Below, piece by piece: positions 1-9,082 of a DNA stretch of 64,000 bases. The notes under the pieces are model-generated. The model made no database searches, was not told the origin of the DNA, and saw only the letters and a list, made by a program, of their open reading frames with translations. A program made the position numbers and the translations under genes. Source of the DNA: Planctomycetota bacterium (GTDB lineage Bacteria; Planctomycetota; Planctomycetia; Gemmatales; Gemmataceae); the NCBI GenBank assembly GCA_016873225.1, contig VGXS01000013.1, forward strand, positions 30,153 to 94,152, written 5' to 3'. Position 1 is the first letter of the stretch, and every line of letters starts with the position of its first letter.

Positions 1-2894
1 AGCAGGTCAGGCAGCCGTTTGGCAAGGTCCGTCAATTCCTCAACGCGTGGATGGCGAGGCAAAGGGCCCTGCAGGTGCAGCAGCAGGCGATGGCGACACT
101 GTTCGCCCGCCTCGGGCTTCCGGGCTCGAGCGCGCGGGAGGCGAGGAAAATCACGGTTTTGGCGCCACGGTTCATGTGTGAACTGATCGCCGGAATGAAG
201 CTGATGAAGTTCGAGGGTGAGCAGGGAAGGCTCGACTCGGCGGTTGGTCGACTTCCCGCCGTGGTTCAGAAGCTCAGGCTCGGCATTTCCTGCGGCGCCC
301 TGACCGACCCGTGGAATGTCCTTGGTTTCCAGGGGATGTTTCCGCTGAGCCCGGCGAGGGAGGACGCGACGCGCGACACGAGGCTTGACGACCTCCTTTC
401 CATCGTCGAGAGGCTTTTCGAGTCGATGACATTGCTTTGGGCCGAATCGGCGGCGCGGGGCGACGACGAGAGGGCCGGCTTCGTCTCGGGCCGGATGAGG
501 GAGCTGGCGGACTGGTGGGACAAATTCGCCACATACCGAGTCAGTGATGTTCGCTTTGTCAGGGGATTGCGGCACCTCAAGGCGGGACGCGGGGTGGCCG
601 AGGCCCTGTCACGGTGGCGGCAGCGGGGCTCGGCTCCGGCCGACATGGTGTTCTGGCAAAAGCAGGTCAGGTCCCTGCGCACCGCCCAGACCCACGCCCT
701 GGCCGTGGAGGCCCTGCTGCGCCAGGGTGACTTGGCCGCCTCCCAGGGCCTGCTTGTGCATTGGATATCCCTGGCCGACAAGATCGGGCTCGAGGATGGG
801 CAGCACAACTTCTACCGGCTCGCGTTCCAGTGGCTTGGCAAGGCGGCGGCGATCGGGGAACCCCCGCAGGCGAGGGTGAGGCGGGTCGGATTGTTCCTCG
901 GCCAGTTGGTTGTCAACGCCGGCGAAATGCTGGAAGTGCCGCGCGCAGGTGAATTCCTCACGGCGGTTCGCGAGGACGATTTCGACCCGGATCATCGGGA
1001 GGATGACCCACCTCCGTTTGACGCGAAGCCGGAGGCCGGCGGCCTCGCCGAGGTTGGGCTTCCCGGGGACAATCCGTTCGACATGGAGGAGCAGGCCGAG
1101 CGGCTGGAAAGGCGGCTCCGTTTCCAGGCGGCCCAAGGGCGGCTGATGCAGGAAGGCGCCCGCTGGCTCGAGGGGCAGGAACTCCCAGTTCCATCGGTCG
1201 ACCAACTGTGTTCGTGGCGCGAGGAAGCGTGCCACCGTTCGACCAGGGCGCTTGAGCTGGCCCGTGAGTTGCTTGGCATCGAGGTTCCTCCGCCATCCAC
1301 GCCCGATGTCGATTCCTTTTTGCAATACGAGCGCCGTCGCAGTCTCCGCGAGACCCTCACCAACGAGGCGCTCTCCGCCAGCCTCGAGCAGAGAATGGCG
1401 GGTTTGGTGTTCGCGGTGGCCTCCGCCTCGCACAAGCGCGAGGTCGCCAAGCTCGAGGGCGATCCTTCCTACCTTGAGCCATTCATCGAGTTGGGCGGGG
1501 CGCTATTCAGGCGCGACGGGGTCAAGGTGAGGCGGGCGCTTCCGGGTTTCCGCGAATTTTTCCGCGAAGAACCATTGCTGCACACGCACCTGTTCCAAGG
1601 CGGCAGGCCGGCGAACCTGATGCGCACCCGGCTGGCGATGCAGGTTCTCCGCTCCCTGCTCGCGAACCTGCCGCGGCTGGGCCTGTTCGCCGACACGCTT
1701 GAATTGCTTCGCCTCGCGAGGCGCATGGAGGACAAGCCCGGCCCCGATGGCCCGGGCGTTACCGAATTCGTCCAGTACTACACGGCGGGGTTGCAGGCGA
1801 TCGTCGAGGCGGTCGTCCATTCCGCGACGGGATGGGAGGATTCGTCGGGCCTCGTCGGCATTCTCGACGATCTCGTGAAGCCGTTTGAGGCGCTCTGGAT
1901 CGAGCACAGCCGATCGGGCCAGTTGTCGGCGCTTGAGGGTATCGGCGGGGAAAAGGAATACCGAGCGCTGCAAAAGTTCATCAAGGACCATGGGCGTGAA
2001 CTGTTCCATGCCCGCTTCATGACGCTCGCGAACCTGCGCGGAATTTTGCACAGGGGACCGAAGGCCTATCTTGAGACGATGGTGCGAGAGTCGGATCCCC
2101 TCAAGCCGAGCCGGCTTGCCGATACCCTTGAAGCGCCCCAGGAACTCAAGGCCGCATCCCGCCGGCTCGAGGTGATCATCAAGACGGTCGTCGAAAACTA
2201 CGAGGAGTTCAAGGACTACAACACCACGACAACCCTGTCCGACTACGGCGAGAACCTGAATGTCCTCGTCGATTTCCTCGTGCTGAAGTCGGGATACGAC
2301 CGTCGGGCGTGGGAGTTGAGGCCCCGCCTTCTTGTTCACGAGGTGCTGGCCAGGCAGGAAAGGCATGAGGAGGCCCGGGCCTGGCAGTCGGCTCTCGAGG
2401 AGCGAACCAAGGCCATCGCGGAGGACCAGATCGACCGCCTTGGCCAACTTGAGCGCCTTCACGGGGTCAGGCTTTCGACCATCCGCGACCGGATCGAGGA
2501 AAGGTTTGTCCGCAACCTCGGGTTGGACCGACTTTGCGCCCTCATCCGGCCGGTGCTGGAGCAATCCCGGGCCTTGGCGGCGAGCGGCCAGCAGGGTACC
2601 GGAATCTCATCCGGCGCCGAGGAACACGCATGTCCGGCGCTTGCCTCGCTGCGCGAGGGGCTTGAGCCATTCATGGAGAAACCGGCGGGCGTCGGGCGGG
2701 ATGTCCCCGAGTGGATCAGGAAACTCGAGCTGGAATTGCAAAGGGCCAGCGTCACCACGCTTGTGGAAGCTTCCGCACCTGAAAGATTTTTCCTGATACC
2801 CGAGCCCAAGTTGGCGCGCATCGATGTGCTTGGGGAGATCAAGGCCATGACCCCGCCTGATGACTCGAAGCCCGATTCCGCGTTGGCCACCTGA
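1..2894 (+). CDS. Large protein of unknown function, 5' end outside the window
   Basis: The reading frame is open from the left edge (no stop in the bases before the first in-window ATG at 51), so the true start probably lies upstream and at least 963 residues are visible. The protein is hydrophilic and predicted to be mostly helical, rich in Leu, Arg and Glu, with no signal peptide and no membrane segment. I recognise no catalytic motif. Its helical repeat-like texture (for example EEQAERLERRLRFQAAQ) would fit a helical-repeat scaffold or a lineage-specific cytoplasmic protein, but this is only inference. It ends 92 nt before the next gene on the same strand. Long reading frames on the opposite strand here are shadows of GC-rich codon use. 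Confidence 0.75.
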   Translation, partial: QVRQPFGKVRQFLNAWMARQRALQVQQQAMATLFARLGLPGSSAREARKITVLAPRFMCELIAGMKLMKFEGEQGRLDSAVGRLPAVVQKLRLGISCGALTDPWNVLGFQGMFPLSPAREDATRDTRLDDLLSIVERLFESMTLLWAESAARGDDERAGFVSGRMRELADWWDKFATYRVSDVRFVRGLRHLKAGRGVAEALSRWRQRGSAPADMVFWQKQVRSLRTAQTHALAVEALLRQGDLAASQGLLVHWISLADKIGLEDGQHNFYRLAFQWLGKAAAIGEPPQARVRRVGLFLGQLVVNAGEMLEVPRAGEFLTAVREDDFDPDHREDDPPPFDAKPEAGGLAEVGLPGDNPFDMEEQAERLERRLRFQAAQGRLMQEGARWLEGQELPVPSVDQLCSWREEACHRSTRALELARELLGIEVPPPSTPDVDSFLQYERRRSLRETLTNEALSASLEQRMAGLVFAVASASHKREVAKLEGDPSYLEPFIELGGALFRRDGVKVRRALPGFREFFREEPLLHTHLFQGGRPANLMRTRLAMQVLRSLLANLPRLGLFADTLELLRLARRMEDKPGPDGPGVTEFVQYYTAGLQAIVEAVVHSATGWEDSSGLVGILDDLVKPFEALWIEHSRSGQLSALEGIGGEKEYRALQKFIKDHGRELFHARFMTLANLRGILHRGPKAYLETMVRESDPLKPSRLADTLEAPQELKAASRRLEVIIKTVVENYEEFKDYNTTTTLSDYGENLNVLVDFLVLKSGYDRRAWELRPRLLVHEVLARQERHEEARAWQSALEERTKAIAEDQIDRLGQLERLHGVRLSTIRDRIEERFVRNLGLDRLCALIRPVLEQSRALAASGQQGTGISSGAEEHACPALASLREGLEPFMEKPAGVGRDVPEWIRKLELELQRASVTTLVEASAPERFFLIPEPKLARIDVLGEIKAMTPPDDSKPDSALAT

Positions 2895-2986
2895 GAGCGA
2901 CCGCTCCGAATTTATCAAGTTTGACGATTGTGCCGGTCGATGGATGGGTGTCGTTGAACTCTATCGGAGTGACGGGTCAGCGTCGC

Positions 2987-3919
2987 ATGCGGCCAATTCT
3001 TGCCATCATCACGGCCACCATCCTGTCGGTTTGGGGTGTCGCGCCAATCGCATGCGGCCAGGAGGCCGCAGTAGAGGCCGGCATGGCGGAGGTTTCCGCG
3101 GCGGATCCCTCCATCCCGTTCTGGTCGCCGGCCAGGCTCAATTGGCGGATGCGCGAGGTCGAGGATCGCTCACCCAGCATTCGTGTTCCCGGTCCCGACA
3201 CGGCGAACTACCCCAATGGCTGCTTCACGCTTCCCGCCGGCAGGTCGTATGTCGAATTTCTGCCCGTGGTGTTTTCCGGACAAACGGCAGGGAGCCCATC
3301 CAACTACAGCGCCCAGGTGCTCCTGAGGCACGGCATCACCGACTGGCTTGAGTTCCGCCTTTTCCTCCCGGGAATGCCGCAAGTCCAGTTCGGGGGCGAC
3401 GGCCAATCGCAGGTGACGGGCGTGGGGCCGCTGACATTCGATACCAAAATCCACCTGTTTGATGAAAAGAAAGAATTTTTCCTTCCCGCGTTCGGCATAG
3501 AACTGGCGTTGCAGACCAACTGGGCCTCCCCGGCCTTCAACTCGGGTGTCCAGCCCTCGATCAACCTGCTGTTCGACCACTCACTGCCATTGGGCTTGGT
3601 ATTCGAGTGGAATGTGGGAGTGTTTGGTGGCAAGGACAGCAACAATATCAATTATTACCTGGCGACATGGCAATTCTCCCTGCAGAGGGAAGTGCTGCCT
3701 GGGTTCGCTGTCTTCGCTCAAGCCTTCATCAACGACGCCAACCTGACTCGGTTTGGTCCGGAAATCAGGTCGACGATACCCAATAATGCGACTGTGGTTG
3801 GAGCGGGATTCCTGTGGACGGTGAGCGACCTGTTCGCGGTCTACGCCTCGGGCGGCGCCGGTGTCACCAAGGAAGCTTCCGAAAGCGTGGCTCAGATCGG
3901 CATGGCGTTCGCCTTCTGA
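2987..3919 (+). CDS. Secreted outer-membrane transporter-like beta-barrel protein
   Basis: A 310-residue protein starting at the ATG at 2987, chosen because the next residues form a clean signal peptide (MRPILAIITATILSVWGV, cleavage near ACGQ); an upstream in-frame ATG at 2921 would add 22 residues before it. The mature part alternates polar and aromatic residues and ends in MAFAF, a terminal Phe as in outer-membrane beta-barrels. The opening block (SIRVPGPDTANYPNGCFTLPAGRSY), followed by a barrel describing a linear response series, resembles the transporter / MetA-pathway-of-phenol-degradation family common in Planctomycetes. Substrate is unknown. It converges with rho, the two stop codons being only a few bases apart. 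Confidence 0.65.
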   Translation: MRPILAIITATILSVWGVAPIACGQEAAVEAGMAEVSAADPSIPFWSPARLNWRMREVEDRSPSIRVPGPDTANYPNGCFTLPAGRSYVEFLPVVFSGQTAGSPSNYSAQVLLRHGITDWLEFRLFLPGMPQVQFGGDGQSQVTGVGPLTFDTKIHLFDEKKEFFLPAFGIELALQTNWASPAFNSGVQPSINLLFDHSLPLGLVFEWNVGVFGGKDSNNINYYLATWQFSLQREVLPGFAVFAQAFINDANLTRFGPEIRSTIPNNATVVGAGFLWTVSDLFAVYASGGAGVTKEASESVAQIGMAFAF

Positions 3920-3925
3920 ACGAAC

Positions 3926-5275
3926 TCACTTGGCCGGCGGCAGCTTGATCATTTCCAGGAATTCTGCGTTCGACTTGCAGGGCGAAAGCCTTGAAAGCAG
4001 CTTTTGCATTCCTTCGACGGGGTTCATGTCCACGAGCAGGCGGCGCATGGCGTGGATGCGGCGGAGGTCTTCGGCCGGTATGAGGCGCTCCTCCTTGCGC
4101 GTGCCCGACTGGCTGATGTCCATGGCCGGGAAGATTCGGCGGTCGGCGAGCTTGCGATCAAGGACAAGCTCCATGTTTCCCGTGCCCTTGAGTTCCTGGA
4201 AGATCACCTCGTCCATGCGCGAGCCGGTGTCGATGAGCGCGGTGCCGATGACAGTGACGCTGCCGCCTTCCTCGAAGGCCCTGGCGCAACCGAAGAGGCG
4301 CTTGGGCACCTCGAGGGCTCGGACATCCATGCCTCCCGACATGGTCCGGCCGCTGTTGCCGACATTCTTGTTGTAGGCCCGCGCCAGGCGGGTGAGGCTG
4401 TCGAGCAGCAGGAAGACCTGCTTGCCCTGCTCGGCCAGGCGCTTGGCGCGCTCGACAACCAGTTCGGCGACCCTGACATGGTTGGCCGCGTCGTGGTCGC
4501 TGCTCGAGGCGATCACCTCACCCCTCACCGTGCGACGGATTTCCGTGACTTCCTCGGGCCTTTCGTCGACGAGAAGCACCATGAGGTGCATCTCGGGATG
4601 GTTTTCGCTGACCGCCTTGGCGATGTGCTGAAGAAGGATGGTCTTTCCGGTGCGGGGAGGCGCGACGATCAGGCCGCGCTGTCCCTTGCCGATGGGAGTG
4701 AGCAGGTCCATGACCCGGGTCGTGAGAGGTTCGGCCCCGGTTTCAAGGCGGATCGGCTGGGTCGGGTCTACGGCGGTGAGCAAGTCGAAGTCGCGGTGCC
4801 TGTAGTCCGCCGGGGGGTGTCCCTCGATCGATTCGATCCTCAGCACGCGCGGACCCTGGCCCCTGTTGCCGGGAACAACCTGGCACGAAAGCTGAAGCCC
4901 CTCGCGCAGCCCGAGTCTCTGGATGGTTCCGACCGGGATGAACGGGTCATTCGGCTGGGGCAGAAAGTCCCGCTTGGCCGAGCGCAGGAAACCATGGCCC
5001 TTGTTGGAAAGCTCGAGAATTCCCTCGGCTTCCATCGCCGGCTGAGCCGGGGTGCGGTATCCCGCGGTTTCACCAGGCAAGGGGGTTTCCTCGGGCAAAG
5101 GCGCTCCGGGGAGGAGTTCCTCCGGATAGGGATTTCCCTCAGCGGGAAGCGGCGAGGGCCTGCGGAACGGACCCCTGGGCTTCAGGCCCTGGGCCCCGTG
5201 CGGGCGACCTGGATGTGACGGCCGGCGCCCGTCCTGGTTGTTGCGGCGCGGATCGGGACGATTGAACGATGCCAT
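3926..5275 (-). CDS. rho: Transcription termination factor Rho
   Basis: Hexameric RNA/DNA helicase that ends transcription at Rho-dependent sites. The start at 5275 (MASFNRPDPRR) gives 449 residues; the open frame continues upstream but would run into thyX. Residues 1-80 are an Arg/Pro-rich, probably disordered extension lacking in E. coli Rho. The RNA-binding cold-shock-like domain follows (about 85-155, with GILELSNKGHGFLR). The ATPase core has Walker A APPRTGKT at 205-212, LMVLLVDERPEEVTEI, the Walker B segment VFLLLDSLTRLARAYN, and the Q/R-loop region ending KLADRRIFPAMDI. All expected motifs are intact. It lies 10 nt downstream of thyX and may be co-transcribed with it. Confidence 0.97.
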   Translation of the reverse strand: MASFNRPDPRRNNQDGRRPSHPGRPHGAQGLKPRGPFRRPSPLPAEGNPYPEELLPGAPLPEETPLPGETAGYRTPAQPAMEAEGILELSNKGHGFLRSAKRDFLPQPNDPFIPVGTIQRLGLREGLQLSCQVVPGNRGQGPRVLRIESIEGHPPADYRHRDFDLLTAVDPTQPIRLETGAEPLTTRVMDLLTPIGKGQRGLIVAPPRTGKTILLQHIAKAVSENHPEMHLMVLLVDERPEEVTEIRRTVRGEVIASSSDHDAANHVRVAELVVERAKRLAEQGKQVFLLLDSLTRLARAYNKNVGNSGRTMSGGMDVRALEVPKRLFGCARAFEEGGSVTVIGTALIDTGSRMDEVIFQELKGTGNMELVLDRKLADRRIFPAMDISQSGTRKEERLIPAEDLRRIHAMRRLLVDMNPVEGMQKLLSRLSPCKSNAEFLEMIKLPPAK

Positions 5276-5285
5276 GGTTTCTGGT

Positions 5286-6077
5286 TCACACCTTGCGGAA
5301 AGGGGTACTGGCTTCGAAAGTTCCGTCTGGCAGGGGATCAAGGACATAGTCGCCAAACAGGTTGGGCGACTCCCTTTGAAGAATTCTGAGCATGGCGACG
5401 GCGACCTTGCGGATCTCATCCTCGGCGTGCCTGCTGCCGCGCATCTCGATGAAGTGCCTCAGGGCACGGGCGTTGGCCGTCACGAAGATCTTGGTCTCGG
5501 TGGCGTTGGGCAGAACGCTCCTGGCGGCCTGCCGGGCCTTCTTGCGCCGGAGGGTGTTGTCGGTTTCGTCGGAAAACCGCTCCGAAAGCCGTGAAACCAA
5601 TTCCTGGTATCCGGCATGGGCGGCCTCGATGGTTCTCTGCCAGATCGCGTGGCATTCCGGGTCTTGCGCGATGCAATCGGGCTCGACATATTCCGCGACC
5701 GACTCGTCGACATACCGTTGGCTTAGTTGGGAATATCCCATTCCCGCGCGATGGCGCACCAGTTCGTGAGTGAACGACCGGCTTACCCCCGTGATGACAA
5801 AATTCCACACGGCATGCTCAAGGACGGAACCATGTCCCACCTCGAGGATGTGCTTGATGTAGGCGTGGTTTCCTCCGGGCCTGGGCCTGGCAAAGCTCAT
5901 GTAGCAAACACGGCCCGCGACTTCGACGAGCGACTCGGCGGCGACATCGGTGTCGGTTTGCCAGGCGACCCCATGGTCGGCAAGGAAACGCTCGACTTCC
6001 GCCTCATGGCTTTCCTGGCGACCAACGAGGTACACCTCGGGGTCCCGGAGGATCCTCATCGGATCAACCGAATCCAT
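5286..6077 (-). CDS. thyX: Flavin-dependent thymidylate synthase ThyX
   Basis: Makes dTMP from dUMP using methylene-tetrahydrofolate, FAD and NADPH. The 263-residue protein contains the ThyX signature: R108-H-R110, then S116, S119 and R121 ([15 protein letters not shown]). [12 protein letters not shown] upstream and the C-terminal [12 protein letters not shown] block are also typical of the family. The annotated start gives MDSVDP; a second ATG seven codons in ([12 protein letters not shown]) is equally possible. Presence of ThyX suggests the genome may lack the folate-economical ThyA. Divergent from rpmE across a 262-nt gap. Confidence 0.97.
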   Translation of the reverse strand: MDSVDPMRILRDPEVYLVGRQESHEAEVERFLADHGVAWQTDTDVAAESLVEVAGRVCYMSFARPRPGGNHAYIKHILEVGHGSVLEHAVWNFVITGVSRSFTHELVRHRAGMGYSQLSQRYVDESVAEYVEPDCIAQDPECHAIWQRTIEAAHAGYQELVSRLSERFSDETDNTLRRKKARQAARSVLPNATETKIFVTANARALRHFIEMRGSRHAEDEIRKVAVAMLRILQRESPNLFGDYVLDPLPDGTFEASTPFRKV

Positions 6078-6283
6078 TCAAACTTTCCTGGAAAAACCAC
6101 CTAACTTGGCGGCTGAAGGGTTCGACCCAGCGATTGGGAGGAATTCCCGGACAACTTATGTACCATCAGTCTTAGGTCCGGGGCCTGTCGAGTCAACGCC
6201 AAATCACGGAATGTGCCTGCGTTCGCTCTGGCCGGTGGTTTCCATGGCCGGAAAACCCGTCATTTCGATCGTTTTCGCCAGAC

Positions 6284-6312
6284 TTGTGAACCCGCCACAC
6301 TGCCGATATGAT
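6284..6312 (+). promoter_or_regulatory. Sigma-70-type promoter of rpmE
   Basis: TTGTGA at 6284-6289 and TATGAT at 6307-6312 are separated by exactly 17 nt, close to the sigma-70 consensus. Transcription would begin near 6319, about 20 nt before the rpmE ATG. Read by eye only. Confidence 0.5.
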
Positions 6313-6339
6313 CTTGTTTTGCCGAATGTGGAGGGCGTC

Positions 6340-6570
6340 ATGAAGAAGAACATCCATCCCGAATACACGGAAGCCACCGTGACCTGCGGTTGCGGCAACA
6401 AATTCACCACGCGCAGCACCAAGAAGGCGATCACGGTTGAAATTTGCTCGGCCTGCCACCCCTTCTTCACCGGAAAGATGAAATTCGTGGACACCACCGG
6501 CCGGGTCGAGCGCTTCCAGAAGAAGTACGCCTCCTTCTCCGGCAAGAAGAAGGCCGAAGTCGCGAAGTAG
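6340..6570 (+). CDS. rpmE: Ribosomal protein bL31
   Basis: A 76-residue large-subunit protein, normal for bL31. The start at 6340 is set by a strong ribosome-binding site GGAGGG at 6330-6335 and by the canonical N-terminus MKKNIHPEY. It is the zinc-binding (C+) form: C16, C18, C36 and C39 in TCGCGN and CSACHPF. The same frame stays open for more than 380 nt upstream, but that part has no family similarity and includes the promoter, so it is not coding. The rpmE-prfA-prmC order is a common arrangement in bacteria. Confidence 0.96.
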   Translation: MKKNIHPEYTEATVTCGCGNKFTTRSTKKAITVEICSACHPFFTGKMKFVDTTGRVERFQKKYASFSGKKKAEVAK

Positions 6571-6588
6571 GGATTCCAAATCATGGCT

Positions 6589-6626
6589 GCCCGCCCGGGT
6601 TTTTCCCGGGCGGGCGCTTTGTTTTG
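6589..6626 (+). terminator. Rho-independent terminator after rpmE
   Basis: A perfect 11-bp stem, GCCCGCCCGGG (6589-6599) with CCCGGGCGGGC (6605-6615), closes a loop of five T and is followed by a T-rich tail (gctttgtttt). It lies 19 nt after the rpmE stop and 29 nt before prfA, so it could partly uncouple rpmE from prfA-prmC. Confidence 0.8.
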
Positions 6627-6654
6627 ATGGTCGGGATCACCGCGGGCGGAAACC

Positions 6655-7731
6655 ATGATCGAAGCCTTCGAAGTCATGGAAAATCGTCTCAGGGAGGTCG
6701 AGTCCCTGCTGCAAGACCCCGCCGTTGCGGGTGACAGGGCCAGGCAGTCGACACTGTTCCGCGAGCACGGGCTTCTCACGAAAAAACTCGAGCCTTACCG
6801 CCGATATCTCAAGGTCTCCTCGAGCCTTTCGGAAGCCCGGGCCTTGGCGTCGGGCGATGATGCCGAGATGGCCGCCCTCGCGGTTGAGGAGACGGCTTCG
6901 CTGGAGGCGGAGGAGTCGGCGCTCAGGCGCTCCCTTGAGGATGTGTTGATCGCGGGCGATGATGATTTCGCCAGCTGCATCGTTGAAATTCGCGCCGGAA
7001 CCGGTGGCGCCGAAGCGGCCCTATTCGCCGGTGACCTATTCCGCATGTACACGATGTTCGCCCGCGACCGCCGCTGGCAAGTTGAGGAAGTCTCGTTCCA
7101 GCCGGGCGACCAGGGCGGCTTCAAGGAAGTCGTCTTCGGCCTCAAGGGTGAGGGAGCCTGGGAGGCGATGCGCCACGAGAGCGGAGGCCATCGCGTGCAG
7201 CGGGTTCCCGAGACCGAGGCCCAAGGCAGGATCCACACCTCCGCCGCCACCGTCGCCGTGCTGCCCGAACCCGACGATGTCCAGGTGGAGATCAGGGACG
7301 AGGACATCGAATGGGAGCGGATGCGCGCCGGCGGCGCCGGCGGCCAGCATGTGAACAAGACGGAGTCGGCGGTCCGGATCCGCCACATACCGACGGGCAT
7401 CGAGGTGAAATGCCAGGACGAGCGCAGCCAGCACAAGAATTACGACCGCGCCATGCGCATCCTCAAGACCCGATTGTTTGAACTCCAGCAGGAAAAACTG
7501 CATCAGGAACGATCCCAATTGCGCCGGTCCCAGATTGGCTCGGGTGACCGCAACGAGCGGATCCGCACCTACAATTTTCCGCAGAATCGAATCACCGACC
7601 ACCGCGTCGGGCTCACGCTCCACACCCTCGATCTCGTGATGGAAGGCCAATTGTCCGAACTGTTCTCGCAACTGGCGGAGCACGACCGCAAGGAAAGGCT
7701 CGCGCGCCTTTCCGCCGGTGAATCGTCATGA
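6655..7731 (+). CDS. prfA: Peptide chain release factor 1
   Basis: Reads UAA and UAG stop codons and triggers peptide release. It is 358 residues, normal for RF1. The N-terminal helical domain (1-105) is followed by the codon-recognition domain with the PxT tripeptide as PET (185-187 in [16 protein letters not shown]), and by the catalytic GGQ at 229-231 ([12 protein letters not shown]). Class is RF1, not RF2, because RF2 carries SPF at the tripeptide and usually a programmed frameshift, neither of which is present. Its last codons overlap prmC by 4 nt (ATGA), indicating translational coupling with the methyltransferase that modifies the GGQ glutamine. Confidence 0.96.
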   Translation: MIEAFEVMENRLREVESLLQDPAVAGDRARQSTLFREHGLLTKKLEPYRRYLKVSSSLSEARALASGDDAEMAALAVEETASLEAEESALRRSLEDVLIAGDDDFASCIVEIRAGTGGAEAALFAGDLFRMYTMFARDRRWQVEEVSFQPGDQGGFKEVVFGLKGEGAWEAMRHESGGHRVQRVPETEAQGRIHTSAATVAVLPEPDDVQVEIRDEDIEWERMRAGGAGGQHVNKTESAVRIRHIPTGIEVKCQDERSQHKNYDRAMRILKTRLFELQQEKLHQERSQLRRSQIGSGDRNERIRTYNFPQNRITDHRVGLTLHTLDLVMEGQLSELFSQLAEHDRKERLARLSAGESS

Positions 7732-8594
7732 GTTCCGATCCGTCCGAATGGACGATCGGCCGCCTCCTGGAATGGACTTCCCGTAAGCTGGCCGAATCGG
7801 GTGTTTCCGAGGCCCGGCTTGAGGCCGAGATGATGCTTGCCAAGGCCATCGGCGGCCGGCGCATCGACCTCTACGCCCAGCATGGCAGGAACGCCACGGA
7901 AGAGGAGAGAACGCGCTTTCGCGACATGGTGCGCAGGAGACTCGACCACGAGCCTGTCGCCTACATCGTGGGCAAGCGGGAATTTTACGCCTTGGAGTTC
8001 AAGGTTGACTCGCGTGTTCTCGTTCCCAGGCATGAGACGGAACTGGTGGTTGACGAGGCGAGGGCCTGCCTGCGAGGTAAGGCCTCGCCGTTGGTGGTGG
8101 ATGTGGGCACCGGGTCGGGAGCGATCCTCCTCTCGGTGCTGAGCCAGATTCCCACGGCCAGGGGAATCGGAATCGACCTATCCGGCGGAGCCATTGAGGT
8201 TGCCCACGACAACGCGCGCGCGCTTGGAATGTCCGGGCGGGTCGAATGGGTGAACGGTTCGCTGCTCGAGGCGCTTCCGGGGGGAATCACGCCCCATGCC
8301 ATCACCGCCAACCTGCCCTACATTCCCGGCGGGGAGATCGACCTGTTGGCTCCGGAGGTGAGGCGCGAACCCCGCATCGCCCTGGATGGCGGGCCGGATG
8401 GCCTGAGCCTGGTGCGGGCCCTGGCCGGGCAGTCGGAGGCGGTCCTGCCGCCGGGAGGGCACCTGATCCAGGAAGTGGGGGCCGGCCAGGCGGAGGGGGT
8501 TTCCCGCTGGCTGTCGGAGCGGGGCTGGCGGGTGAAGCCGGCCATTCGCGACGGCGGCGGGCACTGGCGCGTCGTGAGCGCCTCCCGTCCCTGA
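7728..8594 (+). CDS. prmC: Release factor glutamine methyltransferase PrmC
   Basis: SAM-dependent enzyme that N5-methylates the GGQ glutamine of release factors. It has 288 residues: an N-terminal helical substrate-binding domain (1-90), then a Rossmann methyltransferase fold with the SAM motif DVGTGSG (125-131) and the catalytic tetrapeptide written NLPY (195-198, ANLPYIP) where E. coli has NPPY. The second-position Leu is unusual relative to the E. coli enzyme, but NxPY is kept and the surrounding sequence is typical. Start codon overlaps the prfA stop. Confidence 0.93.
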   Translation: MSSDPSEWTIGRLLEWTSRKLAESGVSEARLEAEMMLAKAIGGRRIDLYAQHGRNATEEERTRFRDMVRRRLDHEPVAYIVGKREFYALEFKVDSRVLVPRHETELVVDEARACLRGKASPLVVDVGTGSGAILLSVLSQIPTARGIGIDLSGGAIEVAHDNARALGMSGRVEWVNGSLLEALPGGITPHAITANLPYIPGGEIDLLAPEVRREPRIALDGGPDGLSLVRALAGQSEAVLPPGGHLIQEVGAGQAEGVSRWLSERGWRVKPAIRDGGGHWRVVSASRP

Positions 8595-8601
8595 GGCCAT
8601 C

Positions 8602-9078
8602 CTAGTCCATCGTGTACACGGAATTCGGATCCAGTTCGTGGCGAATTTCATCAACGGGATCCTTCCGGCCCGCACCCTTGTAAAGTGTGTCCGGAAAGTT
8701 GTAAACGATCCCATCGACGCCGCCGATGTTCCTGTATCCGTGGATAACCCGGGGTGGCACGATCACCAGCATCGGCCTTGAGGCGCCGACCACCTCTCGC
8801 TGGATCACCCCGAAGGTGGGGGATCCGGGCCTGGAGTCCCACAGGACAAGTTCAAAGTCCGATGGGCCGATGAAGCAGAAGCAGTCCGACTGGCCGGCGT
8901 GCTCGTGCGGTCCGCGCGCGACACCGGTCGAGGTTTGCGAGACATAGCCCATGAGGGGCGAATAACCCGCCGGCAATTCGTCGGCCCGGAACATCTCGGC
9001 GAGCCATCCCCTGGAATCGCCGTGGGTTTTCAGCGGTTTCCAGAACAGGTTGGAGATGATTCCCGGTGTGAAGGCCAT
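8602..9078 (-). CDS. RmlC-like dTDP-4-dehydrorhamnose 3,5-epimerase family protein
   Basis: A 158-residue cupin starting at 9078 (MAFTPGIISNLFWKPL), 4 nt after the manA stop. It has the RmlC landmarks: DSRGWLAEMF, TSTGVARGPHEH (the RGxH block with the catalytic His) and VPPRVIHGYRN near the C-terminus. The family epimerises C3/C5 of 4-keto-6-deoxy sugar nucleotides; whether this one uses dTDP or another nucleotide sugar cannot be told. No rmlA, rmlB or rmlD is in the window, so a role on a CDP- or GDP-linked keto sugar is possible. Last gene of the minus-strand export operon. The longer upstream frame is a shadow inside manA. Confidence 0.82.
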   Translation of the reverse strand: MAFTPGIISNLFWKPLKTHGDSRGWLAEMFRADELPAGYSPLMGYVSQTSTGVARGPHEHAGQSDCFCFIGPSDFELVLWDSRPGSPTFGVIQREVVGASRPMLVIVPPRVIHGYRNIGGVDGIVYNFPDTLYKGAGRKDPVDEIRHELDPNSVYTMD

Positions 9079-9082
9079 GGAT

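Noticed and set aside
1503..2564. Minus-strand 353-residue frame inside the first gene
   Set aside because: Shadow frame with no recognisable domain; the plus-strand frame is longer and spans the whole region.
5950..6339. 130-residue N-terminal extension of ribosomal protein bL31
   Set aside because: The frame happens to be open; bL31 begins at MKKNIHPEY with its own ribosome-binding site and promoter.
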